This document shows, one piece after another, positions 29,832 to 39,970 of a DNA stretch of 64,000 nucleotides. The translations under genes and the position numbers were made by a program. Below the pieces are notes generated by a model. The model worked only from the letters and a program-made list of their open reading frames with translations, was not told where the DNA came from and ran no database searches. Location: assembly GCF_006716305.1 (NCBI RefSeq), contig NZ_VFOU01000003.1, forward strand, positions 186,001 through 250,000, written 5' to 3'. This DNA comes from Enteractinococcus coprophilus. GTDB taxonomy: Bacteria; Actinomycetota; Actinomycetes; Actinomycetales; Micrococcaceae. How positions within the stretch are numbered: position 1 is the stretch's first letter; the number at the start of each line of letters is the position of its first letter.

Positions 29832-31496
29832 TTATCCGTGGTAGAAGTGGCGTGCTCCGCCCGTAAGATACATAGTGATCCCGGCGGCGTTGGCGGTTTG
29901 AATGACCTCATCGTCGCGCATGGAGCCACCGGGTTGGACGACGGCGCGCACCCCAGCGTCGATCAAAATCTGCAGTCCGTCGGCAAATGGGAAAAACGCA
30001 TCCGAGGCGGCGACCGAACCCGTCGCACGATCTGGCGCGTCGGCACCGGTCACGTTTTCGGCACCACCCGGGGCCGAAACGTCTTGGGCACCGGTCGAGG
30101 CGGCACCCAGGGTGTTGGCGCGTTCAATGGCCAGACGGCAGGAATCTAGCCGGTTGACCTGACCCATCCCAATGCCCACGGCGGCCTGGTTGGCGGCCAG
30201 CAGGATCGCATTGGATTTCGGCGCGCGGACGGCCTCCCAGGCAAACACCAAATCACGCATTGTGGTTTCATCGGCCGGTTCACCGGCCACCAGTTCCCAG
30301 TTTTCTGGGTTGTCACCGGGCGCCTGGTAAATATCGGCGTCCTGAACGAGCATGCCGCCGGAGATCTGTTTGAACTCTTTGGTGTCGAGTTCAAATCCGT
30401 CGGGCAGTTGCAGCAGGCGAATGTTTTTCTTAGCTGTCAAGATCTCCAGTGCCTCGGGAGTGAAGCCCGGCGCGACGACGACCTCGGTGAAGATGTCTTT
30501 GACCTGAGCGGCCATAGCTGACGACACCGGACGGTTCGCGGCGATGACCCCGCCGAAGGCCGAGACCGGATCGGTTGCATGCGCCTTGGCGTGGGCGTCA
30601 GCGATCGCATCCTCAGCTTCGGCCGAGGCGACTGCCAGACCACAGGGGTTGGCATGTTTGATGACGGCAACGGCCGGATCGGTAAACGTAAATGCGGCGC
30701 GGATGGCAGCATCGGCGTCGACATAGTTATTGAAACTCATCGCTTTGCCGTGAAGCAGTTTCGCCTGGGCGACGCCTGGTTTCGGGGTGGTTGCGGTCGT
30801 GTACAGCGCGGCCGGCTGGTGCGGGTTTTCGCCGTAGCGCAGAGTTTCTTTCAACGCCAGCGCGTGCCCGGCGTAGGCGGGGTGTTCGGCGTCGTCGAAG
30901 TTCTCGGCCATCCAGGTAGCCACCGCGGTGTCGTAGGAGGCGGTGTGGGCAAATGCTTCAGCGGCCAACCGTTGGCGGGCTGCCAGGCTGAACCCACCGT
31001 TGGCCACGGCGGTCAGAATCTCGTGGTAGGCCTCTGGATTGGTGACAATCGCAACCGATCCGTGGTTCTTTGCGGCCGCGCGCACCATGGTTGGACCACC
31101 AATGTCGATCTGTTCGATGACTTCCGGCTGGGTCGCACCCGAGGCAACGGTTTCCACAAACGGATAGAGGTTGACCACCACCAGATCAAATGGCGTGATG
31201 TCGTGTTCGGCCAGCTGGGCCATGTGGTCGTCGACGTTTTTATCTGCCAACACACCTGAGTGAATTAACGGGTGGAGCGTTTTGACACGGCCGCCCAGTA
31301 CCTCCGGGAATCCGGTCACCTCGGCAACCTCGGTGACGGCCACACCGGCGGCCTGGATCATCGCGGCGGTTGAACCGGTCGAGACAATTTCAACCCCGGC
31401 CGCAGCAAGCCCTTGCGCTAGTTCGGCCAGTCCGGTCTTATCGTAGACGGACACCAGGGCGCGTTGTACCGGGATTTGATCCAGCTGGGTGGTCAC
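29832..31496 (-). CDS. purH: Bifunctional AICAR transformylase/IMP cyclohydrolase
   Basis: The 554-residue enzyme carries out the last two steps of IMP synthesis. The N-terminal MGS-like cyclohydrolase domain (about 10-150) contains SVYDKTGL, and the C-terminal transformylase domain uses formyl-THF and includes the KHANPCG motif. Near the C-terminus, a 20-30 residue Ala/Gly-rich insert (about 465-495) precedes [12 protein letters not shown]; this insert is common in Micrococcales. The start is GTG at 31496 after AAAGGAG. It follows purN by 63 bp. Confidence 0.96.
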   Translation of the reverse strand: MTTQLDQIPVQRALVSVYDKTGLAELAQGLAAAGVEIVSTGSTAAMIQAAGVAVTEVAEVTGFPEVLGGRVKTLHPLIHSGVLADKNVDDHMAQLAEHDITPFDLVVVNLYPFVETVASGATQPEVIEQIDIGGPTMVRAAAKNHGSVAIVTNPEAYHEILTAVANGGFSLAARQRLAAEAFAHTASYDTAVATWMAENFDDAEHPAYAGHALALKETLRYGENPHQPAALYTTATTPKPGVAQAKLLHGKAMSFNNYVDADAAIRAAFTFTDPAVAVIKHANPCGLAVASAEAEDAIADAHAKAHATDPVSAFGGVIAANRPVSSAMAAQVKDIFTEVVVAPGFTPEALEILTAKKNIRLLQLPDGFELDTKEFKQISGGMLVQDADIYQAPGDNPENWELVAGEPADETTMRDLVFAWEAVRAPKSNAILLAANQAAVGIGMGQVNRLDSCRLAIERANTLGAASTGAQDVSAPGGAENVTGADAPDRATGSVAASDAFFPFADGLQILIDAGVRAVVQPGGSMRDDEVIQTANAAGITMYLTGGARHFYHG

Positions 31497-31559
31497 TTAG
31501 GGGGCTCCTTTGGCAGTGTGTTTTGTCACCGGCTACCGGTGACCTCTCCTCGCGTCATT

Positions 31560-32165
31560 CTAACGCGGTTCGGCATACGGCCGGATGAGTTGTTCCGGTG
31601 TGGTGCCCGTCGCCATGCGCGCCAGGTTATCGAGCAGCATCTGGCGCTCGGCCACTTTGATTTTTTCGTGCAGGCTCGCCTCGTCGTCCTCGACGGCGAT
31701 GGTGACGGCGCGCTGATCCAGAATCGGGCCGGTGTCGACTCCGGCGTCGACAATATGCAAGGTGGTACCGGTGACGACGACGCCGGCGGCCAGCGCATCA
31801 GCCACCGCGTGTGCACCCGGAAAGGCGGGCAATAGGGCCGGGTGCGTGTTGATAAAACGGTTGGCAAAGCGGGTGATAAATTCTTCGCCGACGATGCGCA
31901 TCAGGCCCGAAGACAACACGATATCGGGCCGGTAGGTGGCTACCTTCTCTGCCAGTGCCGTCGTCCAAGCCGCCCGTGAATCATGGGTGGCGTAGTCGAC
32001 GACGAAGGTTTCAATCCCGGCCGTTTTGGCCCGGGTCAGTCCGAAGGCGTCGGTGACGTCGGAGCCGGCTGCGACAATCTCGACGCCGAGCTCACCTGCT
32101 TCGACAGCATCAATGAGGGTTTGAAAATTGGATCCGGATCCGGAGAGTAAAACGACCAAGCGCAT
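31560..32165 (-). CDS. purN: Phosphoribosylglycinamide formyltransferase
   Basis: The 201-residue enzyme transfers a formyl group from 10-formyl-THF to GAR in purine synthesis. It begins MRLVVLLSGSGSNFQTLIDA, has the catalytic region FINTHPALLPAFPGAHAV (Asn and His) and the conserved DTGPILDQ aspartate. The ATG at 32165 lies 7 bases after a -10-like TACACT, with only a weak AGGA nearby, so the transcript may be leaderless. It heads purN-purH-mgtE. Confidence 0.95.
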   Translation of the reverse strand: MRLVVLLSGSGSNFQTLIDAVEAGELGVEIVAAGSDVTDAFGLTRAKTAGIETFVVDYATHDSRAAWTTALAEKVATYRPDIVLSSGLMRIVGEEFITRFANRFINTHPALLPAFPGAHAVADALAAGVVVTGTTLHIVDAGVDTGPILDQRAVTIAVEDDEASLHEKIKVAERQMLLDNLARMATGTTPEQLIRPYAEPR

Positions 32166-32172
32166 ACGTCCT

Positions 32173-32197
32173 AGTGTAGAGAATCAATCGCTACACT
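32173..32197. promoter_or_regulatory. Divergent -10 elements (TACACT) forming an inverted repeat
   Basis: TACACT occurs on the minus strand at 32173-32178, 7 bases from the purN ATG, and on the plus strand at 32192-32197, ahead of the small membrane-protein gene. The two form a palindrome, AGTGTAG-N11-CTACACT. The promoters overlap, so the two directions probably compete. Confidence 0.5.
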
Positions 32198-32239
32198 GGT
32201 TGGTTGGTCGTCAATGTTGTGTCAGGAAGGCAGCCTATT

Positions 32240-32617
32240 GTGAGCCAGCGTGAAACCTTAACCCATCGGCGCCAGGTCGCCAATGGAATTTTGTGGCTGG
32301 TTGCCGCACTGGTGGCCACCTATGCCGGACTGGCTCTACCGCTGCCTTATAAGGTCATTGCCCCGGCGTTTGCGCTGGCCGCGGTGATTGCCGCGGTGCG
32401 TATTTTCCGGTTGGCCGCACGGGGTCAAGACACGATGTTGGTGTGGTTGGCCGGAACGGCAGGGCTACTGGGTGCCTTGTTTTATGGCGGGATTGCGACG
32501 TCGCAAATCATGTTGTGGGAACCCACCGCCGCCTATGAGCAGTGCTTGGCCAAGGCGCTAACCGACACGGCCGTAGCACGGTGCGAAGCCGCCTATACGA
32601 CCAGCCTGTGGGATTAG
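32240..32617 (+). CDS. Small membrane protein of unknown function
   Basis: The product is 125 residues from the GTG at 32240, which follows CAGGAAGG at about 9 bases; an ATG-less upstream extension to 32204 has no ribosome site. Three hydrophobic helices are predicted, at about residues 15-32, 35-55 and 66-92. A short C-terminal tail contains two cysteines. I do not recognise the family. It is divergent from purN and its end overlaps that of the PerM-like gene by 4 bases. Confidence 0.7.
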   Translation: MSQRETLTHRRQVANGILWLVAALVATYAGLALPLPYKVIAPAFALAAVIAAVRIFRLAARGQDTMLVWLAGTAGLLGALFYGGIATSQIMLWEPTAAYEQCLAKALTDTAVARCEAAYTTSLWD

Positions 32618-33891
32618 TCTTTGGCGGATTTTGACCAGCGGAACGCGCCGTGACGCAGCGGTGCCAGGGCGTAGCCGATGGCCGCTCCAATACCGATCTG
32701 GGCCGCAAATAATCCGGCGCTGGCCAGTGGGGGCGCGCCGATGGTGCTCAACACTCCGATGGCCCAGGAGCCTCCAGAGACGAACATGATCCCCAGGCAC
32801 AATATCCCGGCAGTGATGCCGATACTGGCGCCCGTCAGCAGCACGCCGAGGGTGATCGCAGTGGGCTGGTTCGGAATTTTCGCTACGACAAAGTCTTCCA
32901 GGTGGTTTTCCCCGGTCCCGAAGAACCACCAGCCGGCAACAATCCCCGCCACAAGGAGTAATAACAGGACCCACCAGTGGTGTTGCAGCGTCTGTTCTGT
33001 GGGGATAGCCGAAAAGATCGGCAGTGCCGGTTGCGCACCGGGCAGGGTACCGGCCGGGGAAACCTCAACCGTACCGATACGAAAGCCTGCGCCGGTCAGA
33101 TAGCTCAAAGTCCAGGCGGCCACATTCGGTAACACCAGGATCTGTAAGACCGTGATGACCAAGCCGCCGAAGATTCCGGCGTCCAACCGTTGATAAACAT
33201 CAGTGACCTCGGCCCAATGGATGCCAATTTGGACGGATAGCACAATGGAGGCGATCGCCCACGCACCGGCTAACGCGAGCGTCGCGGCACGGATGAGCGC
33301 CCACAGGTAGTGCCAGAAGTTACGTGCCGCATCGGATAATTGGTCGACGCGTTTGGCCGTGTACTCTGCCAGCGGGATGCGGAAATATCCCAGTGCGCCC
33401 CATGCATAGCCCAGCACAAATACCACGGCGGGGATGGTCACCGCCAGGGTGGCATTGATACTGACGACGTCGAGGCTGACCAGCGTGTTGGTGCCCCAGA
33501 CAAAAAACGTAAACGCCGCAATTGCACCCAGCGTGGGCTGCCACAGGGTGCGCAGTTGGGATGCTCTAGCTAGCCGCGCTCCCACCCGACGCGCCAACAG
33601 CAGCCACACCACCACCAGACCCAAGGGGATGAACCACCAGGTCCCCACTACCTCTTGGGTGTCAAGGCTGACCAGTTCTAAAGGTACGCCGAAACTGGAT
33701 AACCATATGTAGGCGCCGATGGCACCAGCATCGCCTAGCGGCATGTTGGCAAAGGCTCCGGTGATCCACATGATGGCCAACGGCACCACAATGATGGCGG
33801 CGCCGATGAAGGCAGCAGCCAGCGCTTCCATGATGCCTTGTAACCACAATGGCATGGGGAAGGATTTTGGTTCCGGTGCTGTGTTGGTCAT
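32614..33891 (-). CDS. DUF6350 (PerM-like) membrane protein
   Basis: The 425-residue protein has about ten to twelve predicted membrane helices with short loops. It resembles the DUF6350 family, whose mycobacterial members (PerM) have been linked to cell division and acid or magnesium stress. The start ATG at 33891 follows AGGAG at 3 bases. In related genomes this gene usually sits between sucD and purN. Here it keeps purN/purH nearby, but sucCD is 9 kb away. Family assignment is by sequence impression and context. Confidence 0.75.
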   Translation of the reverse strand: MTNTAPEPKSFPMPLWLQGIMEALAAAFIGAAIIVVPLAIMWITGAFANMPLGDAGAIGAYIWLSSFGVPLELVSLDTQEVVGTWWFIPLGLVVVWLLLARRVGARLARASQLRTLWQPTLGAIAAFTFFVWGTNTLVSLDVVSINATLAVTIPAVVFVLGYAWGALGYFRIPLAEYTAKRVDQLSDAARNFWHYLWALIRAATLALAGAWAIASIVLSVQIGIHWAEVTDVYQRLDAGIFGGLVITVLQILVLPNVAAWTLSYLTGAGFRIGTVEVSPAGTLPGAQPALPIFSAIPTEQTLQHHWWVLLLLLVAGIVAGWWFFGTGENHLEDFVVAKIPNQPTAITLGVLLTGASIGITAGILCLGIMFVSGGSWAIGVLSTIGAPPLASAGLFAAQIGIGAAIGYALAPLRHGAFRWSKSAKD

Positions 33892-34095
33892 GTTCTCCTA
33901 TCGTGCCATTAGTTTCCCGTGCAGTGGCTGATTGGCACGACGTCAAAACACAGTGTGATAAATGCCCGCACGAAATGGCGCAACGTTGCAGCGCTGACAG
34001 CGGTTTTCCCCTAAGATTATGGCTGAAGAAGACAACGGTTGTCTCAGGTGTCAGCCGTGTCATTTCACCGCAGGTCCCGAGTCAGCCAAGAGTAG

Positions 34096-35454
<1,359 letters not shown>

Positions 35455-35457
35455 ACG

Positions 35458-36057
35458 ATGTCGCTGGCCGAGCTGGGCACTTCCCCATGGCTGATCTTGG
35501 TGGTGTTGGTATTTTGCTGTGTGGACGCGGTATTTCCCATTGTCCCGAGCGATTCCTTCGTCACCGCCGCAACCGTCATGGCTCTGGCCAGTGGGGCATC
35601 CAGCGGGTTCATCATCCTGCTGACGGCCGCTGCAGCGCTTGGCGGATTCACCGGTGACTGTCTTGCCTACTACGTTGGTGCCAGGGTGCCCGTGCGTCGC
35701 ATACCCGGGTTGCGCAGCGCGAAGGGCCAAGCCGCGTTTCACTGGGTGAAACGTGCGTTTGCTCATCGTGGCAGCACCTTGTTACTCACCGGGAGGTTCA
35801 TTCCGGTGGGACGGATTGTGGTCAATATGACCGCCGGGGCCACGAGCTTTCCGTTGTCGCGGTTCTTTCCGGTTGCTGCCCTCGCCGGGGTGCTCTGGGC
35901 CGGTCTAGCGACGCTCATGGGGATGCTGGCCCATCACGTTTTACCGGATAATACCCTGCTCGCCGTGGTCGTGGGTGTGGGCCTTGGCATCGTCTTCGGC
36001 CTGGTCATCGACTGGGTCCTGCAGCGACTGCCTGGTCGCCGGCCCGAACAAGCTTAG
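35458..36057 (+). CDS. DedA-family membrane protein
   Basis: The 199-residue protein has the DedA/SNARE-associated (VTT) fold. It shows an N-terminal re-entrant hydrophobic region with FPIVPSD, the GDCLAYYVGAR segment, and the conserved GRFIPVGRIVVNMTAG motif with its essential arginines. Members are thought to be lipid scramblases or proton-coupled transporters affecting membrane homeostasis. It begins 3 bp after gdhA and has no clear ribosome site, suggesting coupling. It converges on the thioesterase gene with a 4-bp overlap of stop codons. Confidence 0.88.
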   Translation: MSLAELGTSPWLILVVLVFCCVDAVFPIVPSDSFVTAATVMALASGASSGFIILLTAAAALGGFTGDCLAYYVGARVPVRRIPGLRSAKGQAAFHWVKRAFAHRGSTLLLTGRFIPVGRIVVNMTAGATSFPLSRFFPVAALAGVLWAGLATLMGMLAHHVLPDNTLLAVVVGVGLGIVFGLVIDWVLQRLPGRRPEQA

Positions 36058-36494
36058 TGCTCTGCAAGCGCAGCACGTTGTTGCTCCGTCAGCCGTACCG
36101 GCATCCCGGTTTCTTGGTTCACGAACACCATCGTCGAGGTCGCTTGAACCGCTACGGCGTCGTCGTCATAGAAGCGGTAGTAGATCTCTACCGAGGCGCC
36201 TTTGACTTTTGCCACCCCGACTTCCACGCGGATGGGGGTGCCTCGGTATGGCAGCTGGCGCCGGTATTTCACCGTGTGGTCGGCGATGAGCGTCATGACG
36301 CCGTCGTCAACACCGCTCAGTAAATCAATGTGAGGCTGCGGGCTGGTCTCGTCCAGGGTGCCGGTGCCGGACGGCAGCCCGAAGACTATGACGCGGGCTT
36401 CCTCCATCAACCGCACAATTTGGACGTTATTGATGTGCCCGTAGGCATCCATATCGCCCCAGCGCACGGGGATTTCAACGACGGTCATGCTCAC
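36054..36494 (-). CDS. Acyl-CoA thioesterase, hotdog fold
   Basis: The 146-residue protein is of the 4-hydroxybenzoyl-CoA thioesterase (YbgC/FadM) type. The signature VRWGDMDAYGHINN carries the catalytic aspartate, with VKYRRQLPYRG later. It should hydrolyse acyl-CoA esters in the cytoplasm; chain preference is unknown. The start is GTG at 36494 (GGAG 8 bases upstream), overlapping the stop of the App1-like gene as GTGA, so the two are translationally coupled. Confidence 0.88.
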   Translation of the reverse strand: MSMTVVEIPVRWGDMDAYGHINNVQIVRLMEEARVIVFGLPSGTGTLDETSPQPHIDLLSGVDDGVMTLIADHTVKYRRQLPYRGTPIRVEVGVAKVKGASVEIYYRFYDDDAVAVQATSTMVFVNQETGMPVRLTEQQRAALAEH

Positions 36495-37702
36495 TTGTCT
36501 GTCTCCGGATTGTCTTGGGTAAATTGTGGATAGTCGGCGCGTAGCTCTGCCACCGTGACTTGCTCCTCTGCGGTAACCGACTGTGGCCAGGCTAACGGCG
36601 GGTGCGCTCGTGGGGCGAGAATACCAAAATTTTCCAACTGAAATGATAAGGCGGCCCCGTCAGGACCATATGCCCAGGGCACGCCATCGGTAGCGCGTTG
36701 CGTTTCCTCAGCTCGCCCACCGGCCAACAGCGCTTCGGTAGCCGACAGCTGCCTGATGGCAATCGCATTGACACGACCCGGATGGTGATGTGCGAAATGT
36801 GTGTAAATCTCGGGGTCGTGTTGGCCGTCGTCTCCAATAAGAGTCCACGTCAAGTGCGGAAAGTCCGCAGCTAACCTGGCCAGGGCGCTGACTTTATGTG
36901 CCATCCCGGAGCGGAACCAGCGATCTTCGGTGGGTCCCCACGATGTCAACAGCATCGGCCCAAGTGGAAAGAGATGCCGTGTCATAAATCTGGTCAAGGT
37001 GTGCGCGACATTCCACGGACCGGTGGAAACATAAAAAATCGGGGTACCCGCGTCTTGATCCGCCAGGCGGTTGAGCATCACGGGCATCCCAGCAACCGGC
37101 CGCCGGGCGTGTTCATCAAGCAAAAACGAGTTCCACGCGGCCGTGAGCGGGCGCGGCAGTGCGGTCACCCAGACGGTATCGTCAACGTCGCATACGACGG
37201 CGCGCTCGATCTGGTCGTCAATAATTAACACGTCTTGGCTACTGGATTCCGCGCCCTCAACGTGGAGTGTTACCGTGGCCCACCCCGGGTCCAGTGCACA
37301 CGGGATGCGCACGTCTACCACGCCATTGCGATCCGCACGCACGGCATGACGATACCCGTTGATCTCGACTTCGAGCTTCGCGTAGGCAATCGGCGGGGAA
37401 ACAAAATTCTGCCAGCCACGTACCCCGTCGCGCACAATTTGCGCTAAATATTCGGCCTCACTCCATTCGGGTTTAGCCAACAGCACCCGAGAAAAAACCC
37501 GCACCCAGCGTGGGGAACCATATCCGGTAAAGGATAGAATTCTTGGTTTATCTCCACGACGACGGGCACGGTCGCGCCGACGGCGTTGGAAACTGTAATA
37601 ACTCAGGGTGGCAAGTTGTTCTGGAGGGGAGGCTGCGTTTCCCGCAGCGCTCGACAGCCCCGGGATGGTTGGAAATCGATAAGTCTTACGACGGCGCGCC
37701 AT
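36491..37702 (-). CDS. App1-like (DUF2183) phosphatase domain protein
   Basis: The 403-residue protein has an N-terminal beta-rich part (about 60-165) and a C-terminal App1/DUF2183 domain. The HAD-like catalytic signature DVDDTVW lies at about residue 171, with YVSTGPWNVAHTL and LIGDDGQHDPEIY further on. In yeast, App1 is a phosphatidate phosphatase; bacterial members are presumed lipid phosphatases without proven substrates. The ribosome site AAGGAG is rather far (about 16 bases) from the ATG at 37702. Downstream is the thioesterase, so a shared role in lipid turnover is plausible. Confidence 0.85.
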   Translation of the reverse strand: MARRRKTYRFPTIPGLSSAAGNAASPPEQLATLSYYSFQRRRRDRARRRGDKPRILSFTGYGSPRWVRVFSRVLLAKPEWSEAEYLAQIVRDGVRGWQNFVSPPIAYAKLEVEINGYRHAVRADRNGVVDVRIPCALDPGWATVTLHVEGAESSSQDVLIIDDQIERAVVCDVDDTVWVTALPRPLTAAWNSFLLDEHARRPVAGMPVMLNRLADQDAGTPIFYVSTGPWNVAHTLTRFMTRHLFPLGPMLLTSWGPTEDRWFRSGMAHKVSALARLAADFPHLTWTLIGDDGQHDPEIYTHFAHHHPGRVNAIAIRQLSATEALLAGGRAEETQRATDGVPWAYGPDGAALSFQLENFGILAPRAHPPLAWPQSVTAEEQVTVAELRADYPQFTQDNPETDK

Positions 37703-37764
37703 AGTATTGCTTGTCCCACTCCTTATTCACCCACACAGTCTAATACCTTTCCACCGGAGTAGTT

Positions 37765-37770
37765 TATGGT
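37765..37770 (+). promoter_or_regulatory. Putative leaderless -10 element (TATGGT)
   Basis: TATGGT ends 7 bases before the ATG at 37778. The alternative ATG at 37766 lies inside this element and has GGAG 6 bases upstream, so both start choices remain possible. Confidence 0.4.
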
Positions 37771-37777
37771 GGAAACC

Positions 37778-38569
37778 ATGACAGACCTCCGCCTTGCAGC
37801 CCTGGAAGCTGCCCGCCCGGCAGCCGAGGAACTCGCCGAAGCTTTTACCTCAGGCCAGGTAGTTGCCCGCACCAAGACGAGCCGCCACGATCTCGTCTCG
37901 GACTGGGATCAGCGTATTGAAGAGTTACTGAAATCCCAGCTAGCGGGTCAGAACACAGTCTTCTGGGGTGAGGAGACCGGGCGCGAACCGGTGACCGCAC
38001 CAGGCCAAATAGAATGGATCATTGACCCCATTGATGGCACAAGCAATTTCGTTCACGGTTACCCACTGTTTTCGATCTCTCTTGCCGCGGTCATTGATCA
38101 GCACGTCGTCGCAGGGGTCGTGGTTGATCCGATGACGGGCGATGAATATTCTGCCGATGCCACCGGCGCGTATCTCAATGGCGAACCCTTTGATACTCGA
38201 CCCGCCCCGGCAGAGGTTTCCCAATATAATTTGGTGACATCATTTCCGGCCGCTGAGATTTTGCAACGTACACCGCACGCAGCTGAAGTCTTTGGTGAGC
38301 TGGTGACCCGCTTTGCAACTGTTCGTCGCCTGGTGTCTGGTGCCCTAGAGATCTGTTTAGCCGCCCGCGGGGTCGCAGATCTGGTGTTAGGCGTCGATAC
38401 CAAACCGTGGGATGTCGCTGCGGCATCGTATATCCTGACGCAAGCAGGCGGAACCTATCTCACCGGCCGCGGTGGTCCAAACCATCTGGCTCCCCACTAT
38501 CTGGCGGTGGCACCGGGACGCTCTGGCGATACCGTCGTCGATATTTTCGACCGGATCCGCCAAATGTGA
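37778..38569 (+). CDS. Inositol monophosphatase family protein
   Basis: The product is 263 residues from the ATG at 37778 (267 from 37766). The family metal-binding motifs are complete: WGEETG, IDPIDGTSNFVHG, and the C-terminal KPWDVAAASYILTQAGG. It should be a Mg2+-dependent, Li+-sensitive phosphatase acting on inositol phosphate, histidinol phosphate, fructose bisphosphate or PAP. In actinobacteria such enzymes can serve inositol, mycothiol or histidine synthesis; the substrate cannot be told here. It is divergent from the App1-like gene. Confidence 0.9.
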   Translation: MTDLRLAALEAARPAAEELAEAFTSGQVVARTKTSRHDLVSDWDQRIEELLKSQLAGQNTVFWGEETGREPVTAPGQIEWIIDPIDGTSNFVHGYPLFSISLAAVIDQHVVAGVVVDPMTGDEYSADATGAYLNGEPFDTRPAPAEVSQYNLVTSFPAAEILQRTPHAAEVFGELVTRFATVRRLVSGALEICLAARGVADLVLGVDTKPWDVAAASYILTQAGGTYLTGRGGPNHLAPHYLAVAPGRSGDTVVDIFDRIRQM

Positions 38570-38623
38570 CATTTCGCTGCCCAACGGTAGCACCGGGCTG
38601 TTTCAAGCATCACAATAGAGGCT

Positions 38624-39142
38624 ATGAGCGCCTACATGTTTGAACACCAAAAAGATCAACCTGTATTGAAGCTAACGCGCCAGCAGGCGGAGTTACTGCT
38701 GCGAAACACTCGCCACGGCCGGTTAGCTTTTCTGTCGGAGGGACAGGTGGAGATCTTTCCCGTCAACTATGTCTTTGACGAGAAAAAGCTGTATTTTCGC
38801 ACCGCACCAGGGTCGAAGTTGATCGCCGCAGAGGCACGCTCCATGGTCGCTTTTGAAACCGACGGGATCTTGCCAGACGAAGGCTGGTCGGTTGTTGTAC
38901 GGGGCAAGATCAGTCCGGTGGCAGAAGAAGAGATCGACTATGTTCGTGGGCTGGGTCTTGCACCATGGATCCCGACATTTAAAGACTTCTTTGTCGCATT
39001 GAGCATCGAAGAGATCACCGGTCGACATTTCATCTTTGCTCGCCAACCGGAACGCGGTGATGAACGGACCTTCACCTACGACCCGCAACGCACAACTTCT
39101 ACCCCACCGGAAGATCCAGATCCCACAAAGCTCTCGCGCTAA
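38624..39142 (+). CDS. Pyridoxamine 5'-phosphate oxidase-like flavin-binding protein
   Basis: The 172-residue protein has the split-barrel fold typical of PNPOx-like proteins that bind FMN, F420 or haem. Evidence is the N-terminal RHGRLAFLSEGQVEIFPVNYVFDEKKLYFRT pattern (residues about 28-58) and the following GSKL and VAFETD segments. Many actinobacterial members of this size are uncharacterised oxidoreductases or nitroreductase-like stress proteins. CACAAT lies 7 bases before the ATG at 38624, so the transcript may be leaderless. Its stop overlaps the convergent DUF202 gene by 4 bases. Confidence 0.82.
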   Translation: MSAYMFEHQKDQPVLKLTRQQAELLLRNTRHGRLAFLSEGQVEIFPVNYVFDEKKLYFRTAPGSKLIAAEARSMVAFETDGILPDEGWSVVVRGKISPVAEEEIDYVRGLGLAPWIPTFKDFFVALSIEEITGRHFIFARQPERGDERTFTYDPQRTTSTPPEDPDPTKLSR

Positions 39143-39498
39143 GCAGCCCACATTGCGATGACGCCGGTGGTAGCGATGAGTACCGCCATGACCGTCATCC
39201 AGAACACGGCCCAGAAATCACTGGCGACGTTCTCGTTGGCTATCCCGGCCGCCTGCACGGTGTAGCGGCGACGTTGGGATACTTGGATAAGACCCGCGCC
39301 GAGCAGAGCAATAATCACCGGCACAAAAACGATGCCGCCCACCGAGGGGTACCAGCGGATTAACAGCAGCGCGACCACGGAGGTCGCCAGTCCGGTGCGC
39401 CCCCATGACATCACGGTACGCTCCGGTTGCAGCCCCGGATCCATGTGTTGAAGGGCCCGGTGCACAGCTTTTGGGCGATCCGAAGGGTTAGAAGCCAT
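39139..39498 (-). CDS. DUF202 family small membrane protein (second of pair)
   Basis: The 119-residue protein has the DUF202 signature LQPERTVMSWGRTGLA (about residues 23-38) and three membrane helices. Function is unknown; the family often occurs as tandem pairs in actinobacteria. It overlaps the preceding DUF202 gene by 11 bp and is probably translated in concert with it. Confidence 0.85.
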   Translation of the reverse strand: MASNPSDRPKAVHRALQHMDPGLQPERTVMSWGRTGLATSVVALLLIRWYPSVGGIVFVPVIIALLGAGLIQVSQRRRYTVQAAGIANENVASDFWAVFWMTVMAVLIATTGVIAMWAA

Positions 39499-39886
39499 TG
39501 GTCACCCAGATAGCGACCAGCACTGTTATGGCAGCCACAGCACAGATGAGGGCGATGAGGGGAATCCAGATGGGAATGGGCAAGGAACGTTTCTGTCGCA
39601 TCGCGGCCTCGACTCGTAGCCAACGCCCCGCTGCCGAAGCCGCCAACAAACCACCCAGGATCAACAACAGGGTGCCTAAAACTTTTCTCGCCGTATCATC
39701 AAAAATTTCGTGTGTGAACGCTTCGACAGCGATACCACCCGCCAGCAACGCTAAAGACGTACGGATCCACGCCAGAAAGGTACGCTCGTTGGCTAGAGTA
39801 AATCGTGGGTCGGGGTCTTCTCCAAGATGCAGGGCTCGCGGGACGCGTTTTCGCGGTGGAGTTGTGGGCTGTTCACCAGATTCCAT
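39488..39886 (-). CDS. DUF202 (YidH) family small membrane protein (first of pair)
   Basis: The 132-residue protein has a polar N-terminus, the family signature FTLANERTFLAWIRTSLALLAGG (about residues 26-48), and three predicted membrane helices. It is the first of a tandem pair. A TACACT element lies 7 bases before the ATG at 39886, which suggests a leaderless transcript. Function is unknown. Confidence 0.87.
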   Translation of the reverse strand: MESGEQPTTPPRKRVPRALHLGEDPDPRFTLANERTFLAWIRTSLALLAGGIAVEAFTHEIFDDTARKVLGTLLLILGGLLAASAAGRWLRVEAAMRQKRSLPIPIWIPLIALICAVAAITVLVAIWVTNGF

Positions 39887-39893
39887 AATCCAC

Positions 39894-39899
39894 AGTGTA
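39894..39899 (-). promoter_or_regulatory. Putative leaderless -10 element (TACACT)
   Basis: On the minus strand TACACT ends 7 bases before the ATG at 39886, and no ribosome site lies between. The same hexamer and spacing are found before purN. Confidence 0.5.
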
Positions 39900-39970
39900 A
39901 CTCAGGGTTGGAGCCAACACGGTAGGCTGTACAGGGACCGCTTTGGTCGTGTAAAACGCAAGGAATGAGG

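Noticed and set aside
29990-30090. Ala/Gly-rich insert in PurH as a possible mobile insertion or error
   Set aside because: The reading frame is intact on both sides, and similar inserts occur in PurH of other Micrococcales.
32221-32242. Signal-recognition-particle RNA fragment suggested by GGAAGGCAGCC
   Set aside because: The surrounding sequence cannot form the SRP hairpin, and the motif is better explained as the ribosome site of the gene starting at 32240.
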